Shown piece by piece: positions 46,690 through 58,329 of a stretch of 64,000 nt of DNA. Position numbers and translations under genes: made by a program. The notes under the pieces are model-generated. The model did not search any database. It worked only from the letters and a program-made list of their open reading frames with translations, and was not told the origin of the DNA. Position 1 is the first letter of the stretch. Each line of letters opens with the position of its first letter. The DNA comes from Chondrosia reniformis (Eukaryota; Porifera; Demospongiae; Chondrillida; Chondrillidae), in assembly GCA_947172415.1 (NCBI GenBank), contig OX359201.1:6002501-6066500 (forward strand), written 5' to 3'.

Positions 46690-49600
46690 TCAGTTAAAAG
46701 GTTTCCATCCCTTTTTACTTTGGCTGGCTGAGCGCTGTGATTGGATGTTCAACTTGTGTTCCAGGTCCTGTGCTCTGCAAGCAGATTCCACCAGTGCTAA
46801 TTTGGTCTGTGCTAATTCCAACTCGAGGTCTGTTATTCTTTTTTCCAGTTCACTGATATTTGTAGGCGGTTTAATTCCTTTAGATTCGTACCATGAATCC
46901 TAAAAGTGTAAGTTAAACAAACTGACACTTTAAACTAAAAATTATATAATTGTTTACTGCTTAATGGACTATTATGTCTTGTCTGCATTGTTCAAATGGG
47001 TCAGTCTTGTTCAGAAGCTTAAGCAAACTGAGCAGTTTTAATTGAGGCCAAGCATCACTAAATACCTTGATTTCCTGTAACTGTCGTTTCAAGTCGTCCT
47101 TTTCTCGTGCATTTCCTTCATCAAGTTGTTTAAATGCCTTGAAAGAGAAGAATCATTTGTAAGAGGGACATACAGTAGAAGTGGAAGAGATGAGAGGAAG
47201 ATGGACGAGATGCAAGGGAAGATGGACGAGATGCAAGGGAAGATGGACGAGATGCGAGGAAGATGGACAAGATGGATGAGATGCAAGGGAAGATGGAAGA
47301 GATGCGAGGAAGATGGAAGAGATGCGAGGAAGATGGATAACACTTACCGCTCTATACTCCCCAACAACCACATCGTGATGCTTCTTTTGTTCTGTCAATT
47401 CTTGTACTGATCCACGGTACAGCTCATTAACCTAGAACAATAGTTAATGGAAAATTAATGAATACATTATAAATCCAATGAGTGTTCATTATAACAGAAC
47501 TGAGTAAAAATAATTTGTACCTTTTCCACATCTTCTCTAAGACTGGTTATTGTGGAATTGGAAAGTTCTACTTCACGTTGGTACTTCCTTGATTCTTTGC
47601 TCAAGGCGTCAATCTTCTCCTCCAACTGTAGAAGATCATTGGAATACATGCCACATTAGTGATGACGACTACACTATTGAGAAAGTCTACTGCTCTCCTT
47701 ACTCGATCCATCTCTTCTCTAAGATGAATCTTGCTGGCCACAAGTTCTTGGGCTAGAAACTCGTTCTCATGTTCTAAGCGATTCATTCCTTCACGAAGAT
47801 GACTATTCTCCTCTTTTAATCTCTCCATGGGGTCTGCAGCCTGAGATTTGGATTCTAAGTATGCCTGGTACTCCTTTTCAAACTTTTTCAATTTCTTATC
47901 ATCAATCTAAGAAGATTAAAATAAATCTTTGATGATAAAGAACCTAGTACAACCAGACCAACACCCTCCATGTTGGCTGGTGTCGCAATAGGTTTAGGTA
48001 CTACCTTGAAGGCACTCATTCTTCTGAAAAATGCATTGCAATGATCTTGGGTTAAAAACTTTCTTGGTAAACTGACACGGAAGTACTTGAGTATATTTTC
48101 AAAGTCCATACCCAGTAGCTCCTTCCTAGCAGTCTAGATAGAAACACACACTTTTGAGTGCTGAGTATTTCATAGATCAAAGAGAAACAGTTATTTTAAT
48201 ACAGCCCACGTCATAAAATGTTGATGGAGAATATTGAAATAAAAAATACAAAATACGTATGAAATCTTCTGTAAGGACTTATAGTACTCCTCCCTACCGC
48301 TCAACGTGTCCTTAGTAGATATAAATGGGAGAGTAAAAGTATGTGGGCAAAGTGAGACAAGTGGGTGGAGTGATGATAAAGTGGGCGGGGAGATGACAAG
48401 GTGGGCAGGGAGATGACAAGTGGGTGGGGAGATGACAAGTGGGCGGGGAGATGACAAAGTGGGCGGGGAGATGACAAAGTGGGCGGGGAGATGACAAGGT
48501 GGGCGGGGAGATGACAAGGTGGGTGGGGAGATGACAAGTGGGCGGGGAGATGACAAAGTGGGCGGGGAGATGACAAGGTGGGCGGGGAGATGACAAAGTG
48601 GGCGGGGAGATGACAAGGTGGGCGGGGAGATGACAAGGTGGGTGGGGAGATGATAAAGTGGGCGGGATGATATCAATCAGAGTCTTAGGACACTAGCAAG
48701 ATACATTACCAAAAATCAGCTATACTCTCTCCAAAGGCCTCCCTTTAACACGAGAAGGAATATCCCACCAAGACTCAAATACTTCATGTGAACAAACCTT
48801 GAGCAAGGCCAGCGCAGCCTGGAACATGGCGGATGAGCGCTCGCACAGATAAATGTCCATGAATTGGAACACCAGAGGAAGTGGAAACTTGGCAGTGAAG
48901 AGAGTAAAGAACCACTGTGTGGCATACATGTGTGTCTCCACACGGTTCTTCTGAAAGTGCTCGTGTAGGTCTGGCATATACTCCTTATATGGAAAGAGGG
49001 ATGATGCAATAAGAGAGAGGAGTGTACACAATAACTGGGAGAACTATGAGAAACACTACCTATATAAAACTGGCATATACTCCTTATATGGAAAGAGGGA
49101 TGATGCAATAAGAGAGAGGAGTGTACACAATAACTGGGAGAGCTATAAGAAACACTACCTATATAAAACTGGCATATACTCCTTATATGGAAAGAGGGAT
49201 GATGCAATAAGAGAGAGGAGTGTACACAATAACTGGGAGAGCTATAAGAAACACTACCTATATAAATCTAGACATGCCCATATTTCGATCAGGTTCAGAA
49301 AGGTTTGTGTTCCAGTTTTTCTTATGGTACACACATACGTAGAGATGGATATATACATATATTTGTATTTACCTCAATCAACTTGTCAAGAGTGAATAAT
49401 GAACAATGTAGACTATAAAATCCCGACTTAAAGAGTTCTCTGTGCTTGTATTCAAACATAATCTTCACCAAAACAGAGAAAGCAGTTTCTTCGGGCATTT
49501 TCTAAGTGAAACATCAAATTCATCACATAGACTTACACGTAGACTCAGTGGATCTCCCATGCAACTTAAAAGACTGTATGAGGGGTGTCCTACCTGTATG

Positions 49601-52600
49601 AGGGGTGTCCTACCTGTATGAGGGGTGTCCTACCTGTATGAGGGGTGCCCTACCTGTACGAGGGGTGCCCTACCTGTACGAGGGGTGCCCTACCTGTACG
49701 AGGGGTGCCCTACCTGTACGAGGGGTGCCCTACCTGTACGAGGGGTGCCCTACCTGTATGAGGGGTGTCCTACCTGTATGAGGGGTGCCCTACCTGTATG
49801 AGGGGTGCCTTACCTGTATGAGGGGTGCCCTACCTGTAATAGAAGTACTGCCACTATGAAGGAGAGACCTTGACAGTAGCCCACTTCAGAATCATAGACT
49901 GAATAAGCTTTGCTTATCTTCTGCAAAGCATCTCTTCCCTTGTCGTTTTGGAAGAACTCGTGAGCCACGTACGTCCTCTTAATATCCCATTCAATCACGT
50001 CTTCAGTGGGAGAGTCCTAAGTCACATTGCATCAACAAAACAACATAATAGAGCTGCAGTCATGCAGTAGCACATGTGACACAGGTCACTTGTCATGTGA
50101 CCTCACAGGTCAGAGTATAAAGGTCAAAGGTGGTCCACTCTGATGAAAGAATAGCTTCCTAAAGTGACATTTAGTGGGAAGTGGTGACAAGTCACAATCT
50201 TCCCAAGATTTCTAATCAACAAGTTAGCTAGTCCTAGGCTCTATTCTGTCTCCATCACATTCCCTTTCGTGGCTAATTATCACAATAAATTCACATGTGG
50301 TTACCATGGCAATGAGTAATCTGTATGACTCCTGAAGCTGAGGGTCGTGGATGGCACTACTAAGCATCTGCCAGACCTGACATCTCAACAGGCTGGGAAT
50401 TCCCTACACGAAAGAAACAGGCCAGTCAACTGCTAGTATGACAATCTAAAGATGCTCCAGAGAAAAGGATGATACCACTAGTGAGCTAGTAGCAAGTTAT
50501 TCTTCAATGGGAAAATGAATAATATAAATACTTTCTTACATACTATATAACATATTCTTATTCATGAAAAATCTAATATACCATATCCCTACATGCTATG
50601 CCTATTCTGTAAAAAGCCTATAGGGGAACTAAACCTGAAGAGAGCTTTGGGTGAAGATACAGGAGTCTTTCTTTCTTCTTTTCCTTTCTTTCATCTTCTC
50701 TCTATTCTTATTCATATTATTTAAGATTGCTCCCTCAGCATAGGTGCTGGTATTAATGGGGGACCTTGAACAGTAGGAAAATTTCTGCCTCCTAATTCAC
50801 CTTGTGACACAGTTTTCTGAGAGTTTTGGATCTAGTTTTGTCTGTTCCATCCCACTTCTCCAAGAGGACTCTCCACTCTTCCACAATGTCGTCAGAGAAT
50901 TCATTGTCTATACCACCCCAACCGGAGACCAGCAACTCCTCCTCATCCAAGAACTCTGCAGACACAGGAAGTGCGATTAAATTGATAATAAAACCACAAC
51001 CATAACCAAATGTGTGGTCTTGTCATACCAAATTTGCCTCCCCCCCCCCCCCAAAATAGGCCCCCCTGGAACCAAAACAGCAACCAAATTGGTTCCCCCA
51101 GGAACCAATTTGGTTGCTGAAATTGGACCCCCTTGTCTATTTTGGTTCCCCCTCTCAAACTAGGTACTTACATGTGTATGTGTGTGTACAAGGTAAGGAT
51201 AATTAAGAACATGTAAATAGTGAAATATAGCAAAGACAAATATAGAATATTATATATAGAAGACAAATGCAATGGCGAAAAGTCCACAATCTGATCCACA
51301 GTTTGCTGCTGTACGCACACCTTCGTCATTGTCATTCTCGGCCTTAGGGTGTGCAGTATGGTCACAAGCTGCCTACGGACTGTGGTGGAGACTTTTGTCT
51401 GCATTAAGCTATCGAAGATTTCAACTTCCCCACTTTGGCACTTATGATTGGATGTGCAGACCCAGTGGTTGTTGTCGTGAACAATCTGTACAAACTGTTC
51501 GGGCACAGACTTCCACTTCCTCTAGAATGCTATCGCCACTGTTCTCCTCGCTCATCTCGGCTTCGCAATCGATTTCGTTCTAAGAAACGTCGGCCTCGCA
51601 ATCGATTTCGTTCGAAGAAATGACGATTACGCCTTGTATAGTCGTCACACCTCTACTGTGCCCGCCAATTTTAATGGCGTAAATGAATGGGGGGCCAAAT
51701 TCGGCAAAGCGGAACCGATTCGGCAGGCACTACGCTGCCGTTTTAGGCCCGGGGGAACTAATTCGGCGGGGGAACTTTTACGGCATGACAGCCTCCCTCT
51801 GATGTCTTTTAATCAGTCGGGTAAGGTAAACCTATTCTGAGGTGAATTGGTAGATAAGAATATGGTCCCACCTTGATCACTGTCTCCCTCGCCATCTGGC
51901 TGTTTCTTATTTTCAGATTGCTGAGCATGGCCATCGTCAGTGGACTCCATACGATACGAGTAGGGCTGGTGATAATCCTTACCTCCCTTGGCACTCAACA
52001 TTTGACCAATGCGATACTGAGGATTCAGTTTAGAACTACCTGGTGCCTGGTTACCATGGCAACACAGTCATAACTCAAATACTGTTTCAATATCAACACA
52101 ATAGACTATTACCTTTTGCACTTGAAACACAAAAGACTCTGTTGAATATCTTTTCTTCCGTAACGATAAAGACCATAATTCCTCGTGCTTCTGTACTTTA
52201 ATCTCCCTTAATAGTGGACAAGATTACATGTAGTGTATGGCGCTAACACACATCACGGGCTACTATAATTGTATGGTATCACTTGTTAAGACCATAGCAT
52301 ACTATTTATATAAAATACCATGCCTTGTATACCATATAAAATGCCTATATAAGGTGTGTGTTGAGCTAAAACTCAGAAGGTTGTGAAAATATGTAAGTCA
52401 TTATATCAATTTTTATGTATATACCCTGCCTTATTAATGCTATCAATCAATTAATAGTGTAATTGCATTTTGATTACTCTTTGCAAGAAAACTAGCTTCT
52501 GCATGGACAATGCTATTGGTACAAATAAAGTTTGACATTTAATTCGTAATTTCATACTTTGTTGGAACATGAAAACTTGTTCTGTATGAATAGAAGACAC

Positions 52601-54924
52601 ACAGATAGCAGCTATATAGGCCACACTAGAATACTCCAACGTATTTATGTATCTGGGTGGCTATAAAGTTACTGTATCTTAATAAACTGGGCTGGTCCAT
52701 CAGGCCACTCTGACGAAATCGGACCCTATTGTTGCGTAATGTGAAGCAATAAGGTGGCTTACCTAAAGAATCTGACTGGTTCAGCTATCTTTTGAAATAC
52801 AATGTCTGTTGCCAGAGTTAAATTTATTTTACCTGAAACAAGACACATGCACAGCCATGTTATGACAACCCCTGATACATTAAATATGGCTGCCATTTTT
52901 TTGATCAATCCCTAATTAGAGGGTATTCTCTGATGCTGCATGCATATATACATAGGCGTAGGAAGCACTGTACCCCTCCATTTCAATTTGCCTTCCAACG
53001 CCTATGATATACAATTACCAATGGCTCACATAGCCAATACAAATTGAGTGACTACAAACTTAACATCACTAGCTACATACCTTTCAACATTTCATCATTC
53101 AAGATGTCCTGTGTTGGGTTCCACAGAGCTACCACAGAGTACACCTTATCAGGGCTATGCCCCATTGACAACTACACCCAATGAGTAGAATTCATGTGAC
53201 AGGAAGTATTGCCTACCACAGGAAGTGGTTCACTTACCATGTCCAGGAGTAGCATATCAGAAGGTCTGGGATTCTGCCCCGGAGCAATTAACAATCCGAA
53301 ACATCTTAAAAATGATACAAGATAGAGTAGCGGTTAAAATTGATACAAGATAGAGTAACGGGTAAAATTGATACAAGATAGAGTAACGGTTAAAAAGAGG
53401 CACAATGTAGATAAATACATGTAATGAATTGAAAATGATATGTTATCATTTGTGGGTGCATGTGTCCTTACTTTTCAATTATCAGAGGTCTGCTGACATT
53501 TGATTGGCCAATTGAGAAGACAATTCTCTTTGCAGTATTAGGTTTTAGTCTAAAGCAGTCCTTATCCAGAGCTACACTGTGAAAGTGTCCTCTACCATCT
53601 GTGTCTTCCTGAATCTCTACCGTTACCTCAATTTCATAACTCAATTGAAAACCGTCTCGAAGAATTTCCAGGTCAGATGGCTATAACACATACGTATGTG
53701 AAAATAAAGGACAGTGAAATGACAAAAAAATGAGTAGACAGGATTTCCAGAACATATTTCAATATTTTTGTCATAATAGCATTCATAGGGGTATTTCAGT
53801 TAACAATGTTTTATTAATACAGGTAACGAAACTTTGAAGTTCAGTTAAATGTATTGTTTTAACATTTTAATGGTCGCTAATGTATTCTCCATTAAAATAT
53901 TCGTTCAAAGGACTTGGGTGGTCCAAGCCTGACCTTTTCTTGGCATATTGTTGTGAAGATCTACGTATTTAATTGTTTGTAGTTTACAATTTCAATCTTT
54001 CCATGTGTATACGACAACTTTGTAAAATCAATGCTAAATAATACCTTTGTTCTGAATGCCTTCCCTATAGCAATAAACACCTGTTCGCACTACAGAGACA
54101 AATAAAAATAGCATTATTTGAACACCAACACAGTCGATTACTTATGTACTAAATCAGGTTTGTATTTAGAGAAGTACATTATAAAGTATATAAATTCTTT
54201 TTTATTAACAGGTAAGAAATGCATTTATAGAATCGTAAAACACTAGAGAGAAGACAACCATTTACATTACACATACCAATTCTTCTGTGTTGCACATGAA
54301 AACGTGACAGTGAAAGGTTGAAGTCTTTCTGTTCTTCACATTGAAGCAGAAACAGTTTATAATGTCTAATTCCTGCCCTCGGACACAGAGGAGAACGGTC
54401 TTTACGTGATAAACAGCTAGCGACTGGTCGGTCACTGGATCCAGCATTATTACCCGACCGCTGTTGGTCTGAGGTATCGAAAGGTTTACGGGAATGGCTT
54501 GAGCATACTGCTCCTTGAAAGTAGACATTTTGCTGTTTGCCTCCGATGCGCTCATTGGAGCGTCTACCGCCGAAGACCCCAAGTATGTGAGACCAGAGAA
54601 GATGTGCTGAATTTCGGGGATGTCATCTGCAGATGGGCTAGATGGCCCCGTAAAGAATTGAGAACGAGTCTTCATTCGTGGAGTACTTGGACCAGACTCC
54701 GGTTTATTGCTTCTCTGGACTGGCAGTGAGGTCGAATCGTTCTTGAAATCAACGGTCACTTCATCCAAGCTCATTTCAGGAACTTTATTTGTCGAATGGA
54801 TCTCTTTAGTTTCGTCGCTCGGTTTTTCTTGGTTAGGCGGAAGGCTTTCAGATTCTCCTGGCGGTTCTGTATCATCACTGCTCTTTTGTTCGCCAATGTT
54901 GTCATTTACTCCAGTAGCAGACAT
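46690..54924 (-). CDS. RABGAP1: RABGAP1-like Rab GTPase-activating protein (PTB, kinesin-like and TBC domains), 19 exons
   Basis: Exons: 54924-54277, 54089-54045, 53680-53472, 53304-53238, 53171-53081, 52832-52763, 52206-52113, 52046-51872, 50955-50801, 50403-50305, 50016-49834, 49501-49373, 48983-48798, 48133-48005, 47906-47703, 47625-47521, 47431-47348, 47137-47066, 46899-46690. They give 984 residues (human RABGAP1 has 1069). An acidic N-terminus precedes a PTB domain (FSGLTYLGSSAVDAP...FHCHVFMCNTEEL), the family's central region (DIVFQKIAEPVRFFR) and a TBC domain with arginine-finger motif IEWDIKRTY and glutamine finger VGYCQG. A long coiled coil ends LELELAQTKLALVE, matching RABGAP1. TBC proteins switch off Rab GTPases on endosomes and Golgi. 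Only 116 bp separate its start from the upstream PRDX6 stop. Confidence 0.92.
47165..47340. repeat. GATGCGAGGAAGATGGA-type minisatellite in RABGAP1 intron 17
   Basis: Imperfect units of 17-21 bp, (G/A)AGATGC(G/A)AGG(G/-)AAGATGGA, lie between exons 17 and 18. They give spurious open frames on both strands. No coding role. Confidence 0.85.
48345..48668. repeat. 20-bp minisatellite in RABGAP1 intron 13
   Basis: About 16 units of GTGGGCGGGGAGATGACAA(G/A), some lacking one base. The transcribed (minus) strand reads as pyrimidine-rich CATCTCCCCGCCCAC. All frames over it are artefacts. Confidence 0.93.
48971..49265 (-). repeat. 99-bp repeat triplicating the RABGAP1 exon 13 acceptor and exon start
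   Basis: TTTCCATATAAG|GAGTATATGCCAG occurs at 48983, 49082 and 49181. The first is the used acceptor. The two upstream copies run into an in-frame TAG nine codons in, so using them would truncate the protein. Confidence 0.88.
49574..49842 (-). repeat. 20-bp minisatellite derived from the RABGAP1 exon 11 donor
   Basis: About 13 units of TACCTGTA(T/C)GAGGGGTG(C/T)CC. On the minus strand each contains ACAG|GTAGG or close to it, the same sequence as the real donor at 49834|49833. A +20-nt shift would break the frame. Confidence 0.92.
50610..50705 (+). repeat. Interspersed repeat, copy in RABGAP1 intron 9
   Basis: GTAAAAAGCCTATAGGGGAACT followed by AGAGCTTTGGGTGAAGATAC and a long T/C run. The 3' half is not recognisable. 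Orientation is opposite to the host gene. Confidence 0.7.
51035..51160. repeat. Foldback sequence with 19-bp perfect stem in RABGAP1 intron 8
   Basis: CAGCAACCAAATTGGTTCC (51078-51096) and its exact complement (51101-51119) are separated by 4 nt. They are flanked by C-rich and AACCAAAATAG-type outer arms that pair imperfectly. It includes a C-homopolymer near 51040-51053. No coding content. Confidence 0.85.
51168..51520 (-). pseudogene. Broken fragment of a C48/Ulp1-like cysteine protease in RABGAP1 intron 8
   Basis: The minus-strand frame has HDNNHWVCTSN, EVEIFDSL and KVCVQQQ, the spacing of the His and Gln regions of Ulp1-type (C48) proteases carried by many animal transposons. After QQQTVD the expected DCGLFAIAF continues in a different frame (around 51265-51290). 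A frameshift therefore separates the catalytic Cys from the rest, and nothing follows. It is probably a relic of a mobile element or retrocopy. Downstream (51560-51620) lies a 32-bp duplication (CTCGCAATCGATTTCGTTC twice). Confidence 0.6.
52949..53009. repeat. Small foldback (CATAGGCGT) in RABGAP1 intron 5
   Basis: ACATAGGCGTAGGAAGC and the imperfect complement GCCTTCCAACGCCTATGA enclose about 27 bp, the shape of a tiny MITE remnant. Confidence 0.6.
53310..53397. repeat. 28-bp minisatellite, three copies, in RABGAP1 intron 3
   Basis: ATACAAGATAGAGTA(G/A)CGG(T/G)TAAAATTG in three copies, beginning a few bases from the exon 4 acceptor and so overlapping its polypyrimidine/branch region. Confidence 0.85.
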
Positions 54925-55040
54925 TTTAGATGATTGCGCAATGAATATCACGTGTATTTTACGTAATTTCATAGGACTAGAAAAGTTTACAATCAACTAT
55001 TTAATTGCCAGCAAAATGGAGTCACTTTTTCACTTTCCCT

Positions 55041-56995
55041 TCAAGGTTGTGGAGTGATCCTAATGTAGCCCTTCCCAGATGGGACCTCCTTTGTCTTGTG
55101 ATTGGGGAAGAGCCTCTTAGCGTCATCCTTGCTCACTGTAGGTAGAACCATGCATTCCCCTCCTTGCTGCAGAATACAAGCAATTACAGTGCAAAAAATC
55201 TAAGTTTTGATTCCCAATTCTGAGATTAAAATTGGAATGGAAACTTCAGTAATATGATATAGTATGGCCAAATGTATATATACAGTAAATAGAAGCATTT
55301 CCTTATTTGGAAGGCTCATATTTGACAATAAAAACAGCTTTTAAGATCCTTTGAAGTCATGACTATCTCTTTTTCTGCTAGTCAGAGGTGGCCATTGTGA
55401 TAGGATCTGGAGAAGTGAGACTGCAGTGTCTGCAGTACTGTGTGCTATGTGCTGGCTCACCTCCCAGTTGACAGGTGTTGCTACCTTTTTGTTGACAGTC
55501 AGCTGAAGAGAATCTATAACTCGGAGAATCTCACTGCAGAATAGAGAAGAAGGTTAAACATTAATAGTTTACTATCATAACAAACAACATTTTTAGAATT
55601 TTTAGAAAACAAAACAGAGTATATAGTCATTTGAGTAAAATACATTGACCACACACAACTTAACTCATAATAATGACACAAGACAATTTGGATATATACT
55701 GCATAATATACAGTCAATGGTGAGGTAATAGAATAAAGATTACTTCTAACTGCCTCAAACTTATCTTTAAGATGGTACATGGTACTTTCTGATCGGACAT
55801 TTCGACCCTGAGGGTCAGTCACTGAAGAAGACCCTCGAATCGGTCAAATCGGTCGAAATGTCCAACCAGAAGATTTACCAAGACAAACTGCGTTTTTAGA
55901 CGCTCAAGGAGTTGAAAGATGTACCATCTTAAAGATAATAATTTTTAGGTGAAAATTTGTGAGTAAAACCTCAGTCACTGAACACACACAAGCCATACAA
56001 AACTACTAACAACTTGCAAGGACAAGCACTTAAGTGATTTCCTTTAACCACCTCACAGCCTGTCACTGATCATGGTACATGCAGGCATCATTGATAATCT
56101 GTTAATGCAGGTTCAATATAATGCAGTCCTTACCTCTTATACTCTCCTGAGGTAAAGATTTGTTTATTAAATCAATTTGTTTTTAATGTTATTGTTAATT
56201 AAAAATCAGTTACTTCTCATAATGTATGTTGTGCAAAAAATCATGTGCTCTGTCAGCCATACGTATTTGTGTGTCACCACCTAATGTCTCTAGTTACACT
56301 GATTACCTAGATTAGCTATTAGGCAACTGCTTCAAATAAGATTCCAAAGACTCACTTAAAATTCCTCCCGGTTGTGGCTGGATACAAGATTGACAGTTTT
56401 ATCTTCTTATCCGGTCCGACCACATACACCTAAGTTACATGTACAAGGAAAACCAGTAGGAAATATAAACGCAAGTAACAACCTAGGTAATACTTGGAAT
56501 TGTACACCTCTCTCCAAAGACTAGTCACCGAATAATGCTTACTTACTGCACGAGCGGTGAGCGGAAGACCTGCTTTGTCCTTCTCCAAGTCGTCCAACAT
56601 CCCAAGTTTGACTGCCAAGTCGCGATTGGGATCCGAAATAATGGGGTACGGCCAGTTCCCATGTATTCCAGAGTACGCCTGAATGTCCTTGATCCATCCA
56701 TTATGGGAATCCACGGGATCACAGGATATGGCAATCATTTTCACTCCTCGCTTTGCAAACTCGGGAGCAAGTTTAGCGGCTACACCTAATTCAGTAGTGC
56801 ACACGGGCGTGTAGTCGGCCGGGTGGGAGAACAGGATCCCCCAGCTGCGTAAGGATCAGGTGAGGGAGAGCCATTTAAGATTTGCAATAACTATGATCAC
56901 ACTAACCTGTCCCCAAAGTAGTCGTGGAGACGTATTTGGCCTGCAGTGGTGTCACACGGAAAGTTTGGCATCTCGTCACCCAGGTTTAGAGGCAT
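55041..56995 (-). CDS. PRDX6: Peroxiredoxin 6 (1-Cys peroxiredoxin)
   Basis: Five exons (56995-56907, 56844-56547, 56429-56356, 55533-55461, 55166-55041) give 219 residues; human PRDX6 has 224. The peroxidatic Cys is in HPADYTPVCTTELG. The GDSWG motif that in PRDX6 carries the phospholipase A2 serine is present (split by intron 1). The 1-Cys features KLSILYPATTGRNF, LQLTVNKKVATPVNW and the terminal YIRITPQP follow the family closely. It reduces peroxides and phospholipid hydroperoxides in cytosol and can hydrolyse phospholipids in acidic organelles. It is divergent from CFAP20 across 206 bp. Its stop is 116 bp from the RABGAP1-like start on the same strand, so their untranslated regions may overlap. 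Intron 3 holds a MITE-like element. Confidence 0.95.
55761..55938. mobile_element. MITE-like element with 20-bp perfect inverted ends in PRDX6 intron 3
   Basis: TTATCTTTAAGATGGTACAT (55761-55780) is exactly complementary to 55919-55938. Inside, GGACATTTCGACC (55795-55807) pairs with GGTCGAAATGTCC further on, and CTGAAGAAGACCCTCGAATC is in the middle. It is 178 bp long and without coding capacity. Confidence 0.82.
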
Positions 56996-57201
56996 TTTGA
57001 AGACCTTAAATTATTCCAATCTAAAAACACTTTTCGTGAGCAAAGCAGAGAGACGACGGCGTACGTGACTGTACCTGACTAATACGGAAGACCGAAGACC
57101 TTGTGAAAACACATTCAAGCCACGCCTATTCGATATTATCGACACCGATAATTAGAAGCGAATTATGTTTCCATAGTAACTAGACACTCAACAGGGCAGC
57201 A
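56996..57201. promoter_or_regulatory. Divergent promoter between PRDX6 and CFAP20
   Basis: 206 bp between start codons, richer in CpG than its surroundings (GAGACGACGGCGTACGTGAC). No TATA box stands out. The sequence TTTCCATAGTAACTAGACAC (57170-57189) resembles the RFX X-box half-site GTAAC, which would fit a ciliary gene, but this is weak. Confidence 0.45.
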
Positions 57202-58329
57202 ATGTTTAAGAATACGTTCCAGTCCGGTTTTCTCTCTATTCTTTACAGCATTGGTAGCAAGCCGTTACAAATATGGGACAAGAAAGTAGGTTTGCTTAAA
57301 TAATAGTATTTTGATTTCAAGAAAATGATATGTACGCAATGTTAATCTAGTCCTATGTGCGCAGGTAAGAAATGGACATATTAAAAGGATAACAGACAAT
57401 GACATTCAATCTCTGGTGCTGGAGATCGTGGGGACTAATGTCAGTACCACATACATTACCTGCCCTGCCGTGGCCAAACAGACCTTGGGCATCAAACTTT
57501 CCTTTTTGGTCATGATTATCAAGAACCTTAAGAAATACTTTACTTTTGAAGTGCAGGTAGGTAATTTCATTCAAGACGCCATTTTTGGTTCATTAGCACA
57601 TCAGGACCCTTGTTACAGAATCTGGTATATCTTTGCATAGGTTCTGGATGATAAAAATGTCAGGAGGCGTTTCAGAGCTTCAAACTATCAGTCTACAACC
57701 AGAGTGAAGCCTTTCATATGTACCATGCCAATGAGACTTGATGATGGGTGGAACCAAATCCAATTTAACTTGGCAGACTTTACAAGAAGAGCATATGGCA
57801 CCAATTACATAGAAACACTGCGTGTCCAAGTTAGTTTGCCATTAGTCCTTTCTGTGGATTGTACATATGTAAGTAACTGCATGTAAAATGTGATCAATCC
57901 TGCAGATCCATGCCAACTGTCGCATTAGAAGGGTCTACTTTTCAGATAGACTGTATTCTGAAGATGAGTTACCAGCTGAGTTTAAGCTTTATCTTCCTGT
58001 ACAGACAAAGGGTGGAAAGGTACATATGTATATTGGTCAATCAGCACTTTACTAGAGCCAGTAGACCCTACCATTTTTAGAAGTCGGCCATTTTATATTT
58101 GTACTCTTACGTACATATGTATGATATACGTACATACATTATTGTAGAGATATTTTTTGTAGTACAATTTACGTACATGCATTGGTAATGTATTTTTAAA
58201 GTAATGTCTTTTTGGAGCAGAATAATTTCCTCTGTGCATCCATCTTGTCAATTATAACTGTATTTCTACATACAATAGGGCCCAGGACAATCAACACAGC
58301 AAACCTCATTGCCGCAAGGACAGACCTAA
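57202..58329 (+). CDS. CFAP20: CFAP20, ciliary inner-junction protein
   Basis: Five exons (57202-57285, 57365-57556, 57641-57829, 57906-58019, 58279-58329) give 209 residues. From [20 protein letters not shown] to [13 protein letters not shown] the sequence is almost identical to human CFAP20 (193 residues), with a few changes near [12 protein letters not shown] last exon adds a short Gln/Ser/Pro tail ([13 protein letters not shown]). CFAP20 lies at the inner junction of axonemal doublet microtubules and at basal bodies, and also acts in the nucleus in some animals. Its presence means the organism has cilia or flagella. It is transcribed away from PRDX6 and towards the PRRC2-like gene. Confidence 0.97.

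Noticed and set aside
47089-47410. Frames over the GATGCGAGGAAGATGGA repeat
   Set aside because: Intronic minisatellite between RABGAP1 coiled-coil exons that join in frame without it.
48191-48676. Pro/His/Ser-rich frames on the minus strand
   Set aside because: Intronic 20-bp minisatellite open in all frames.
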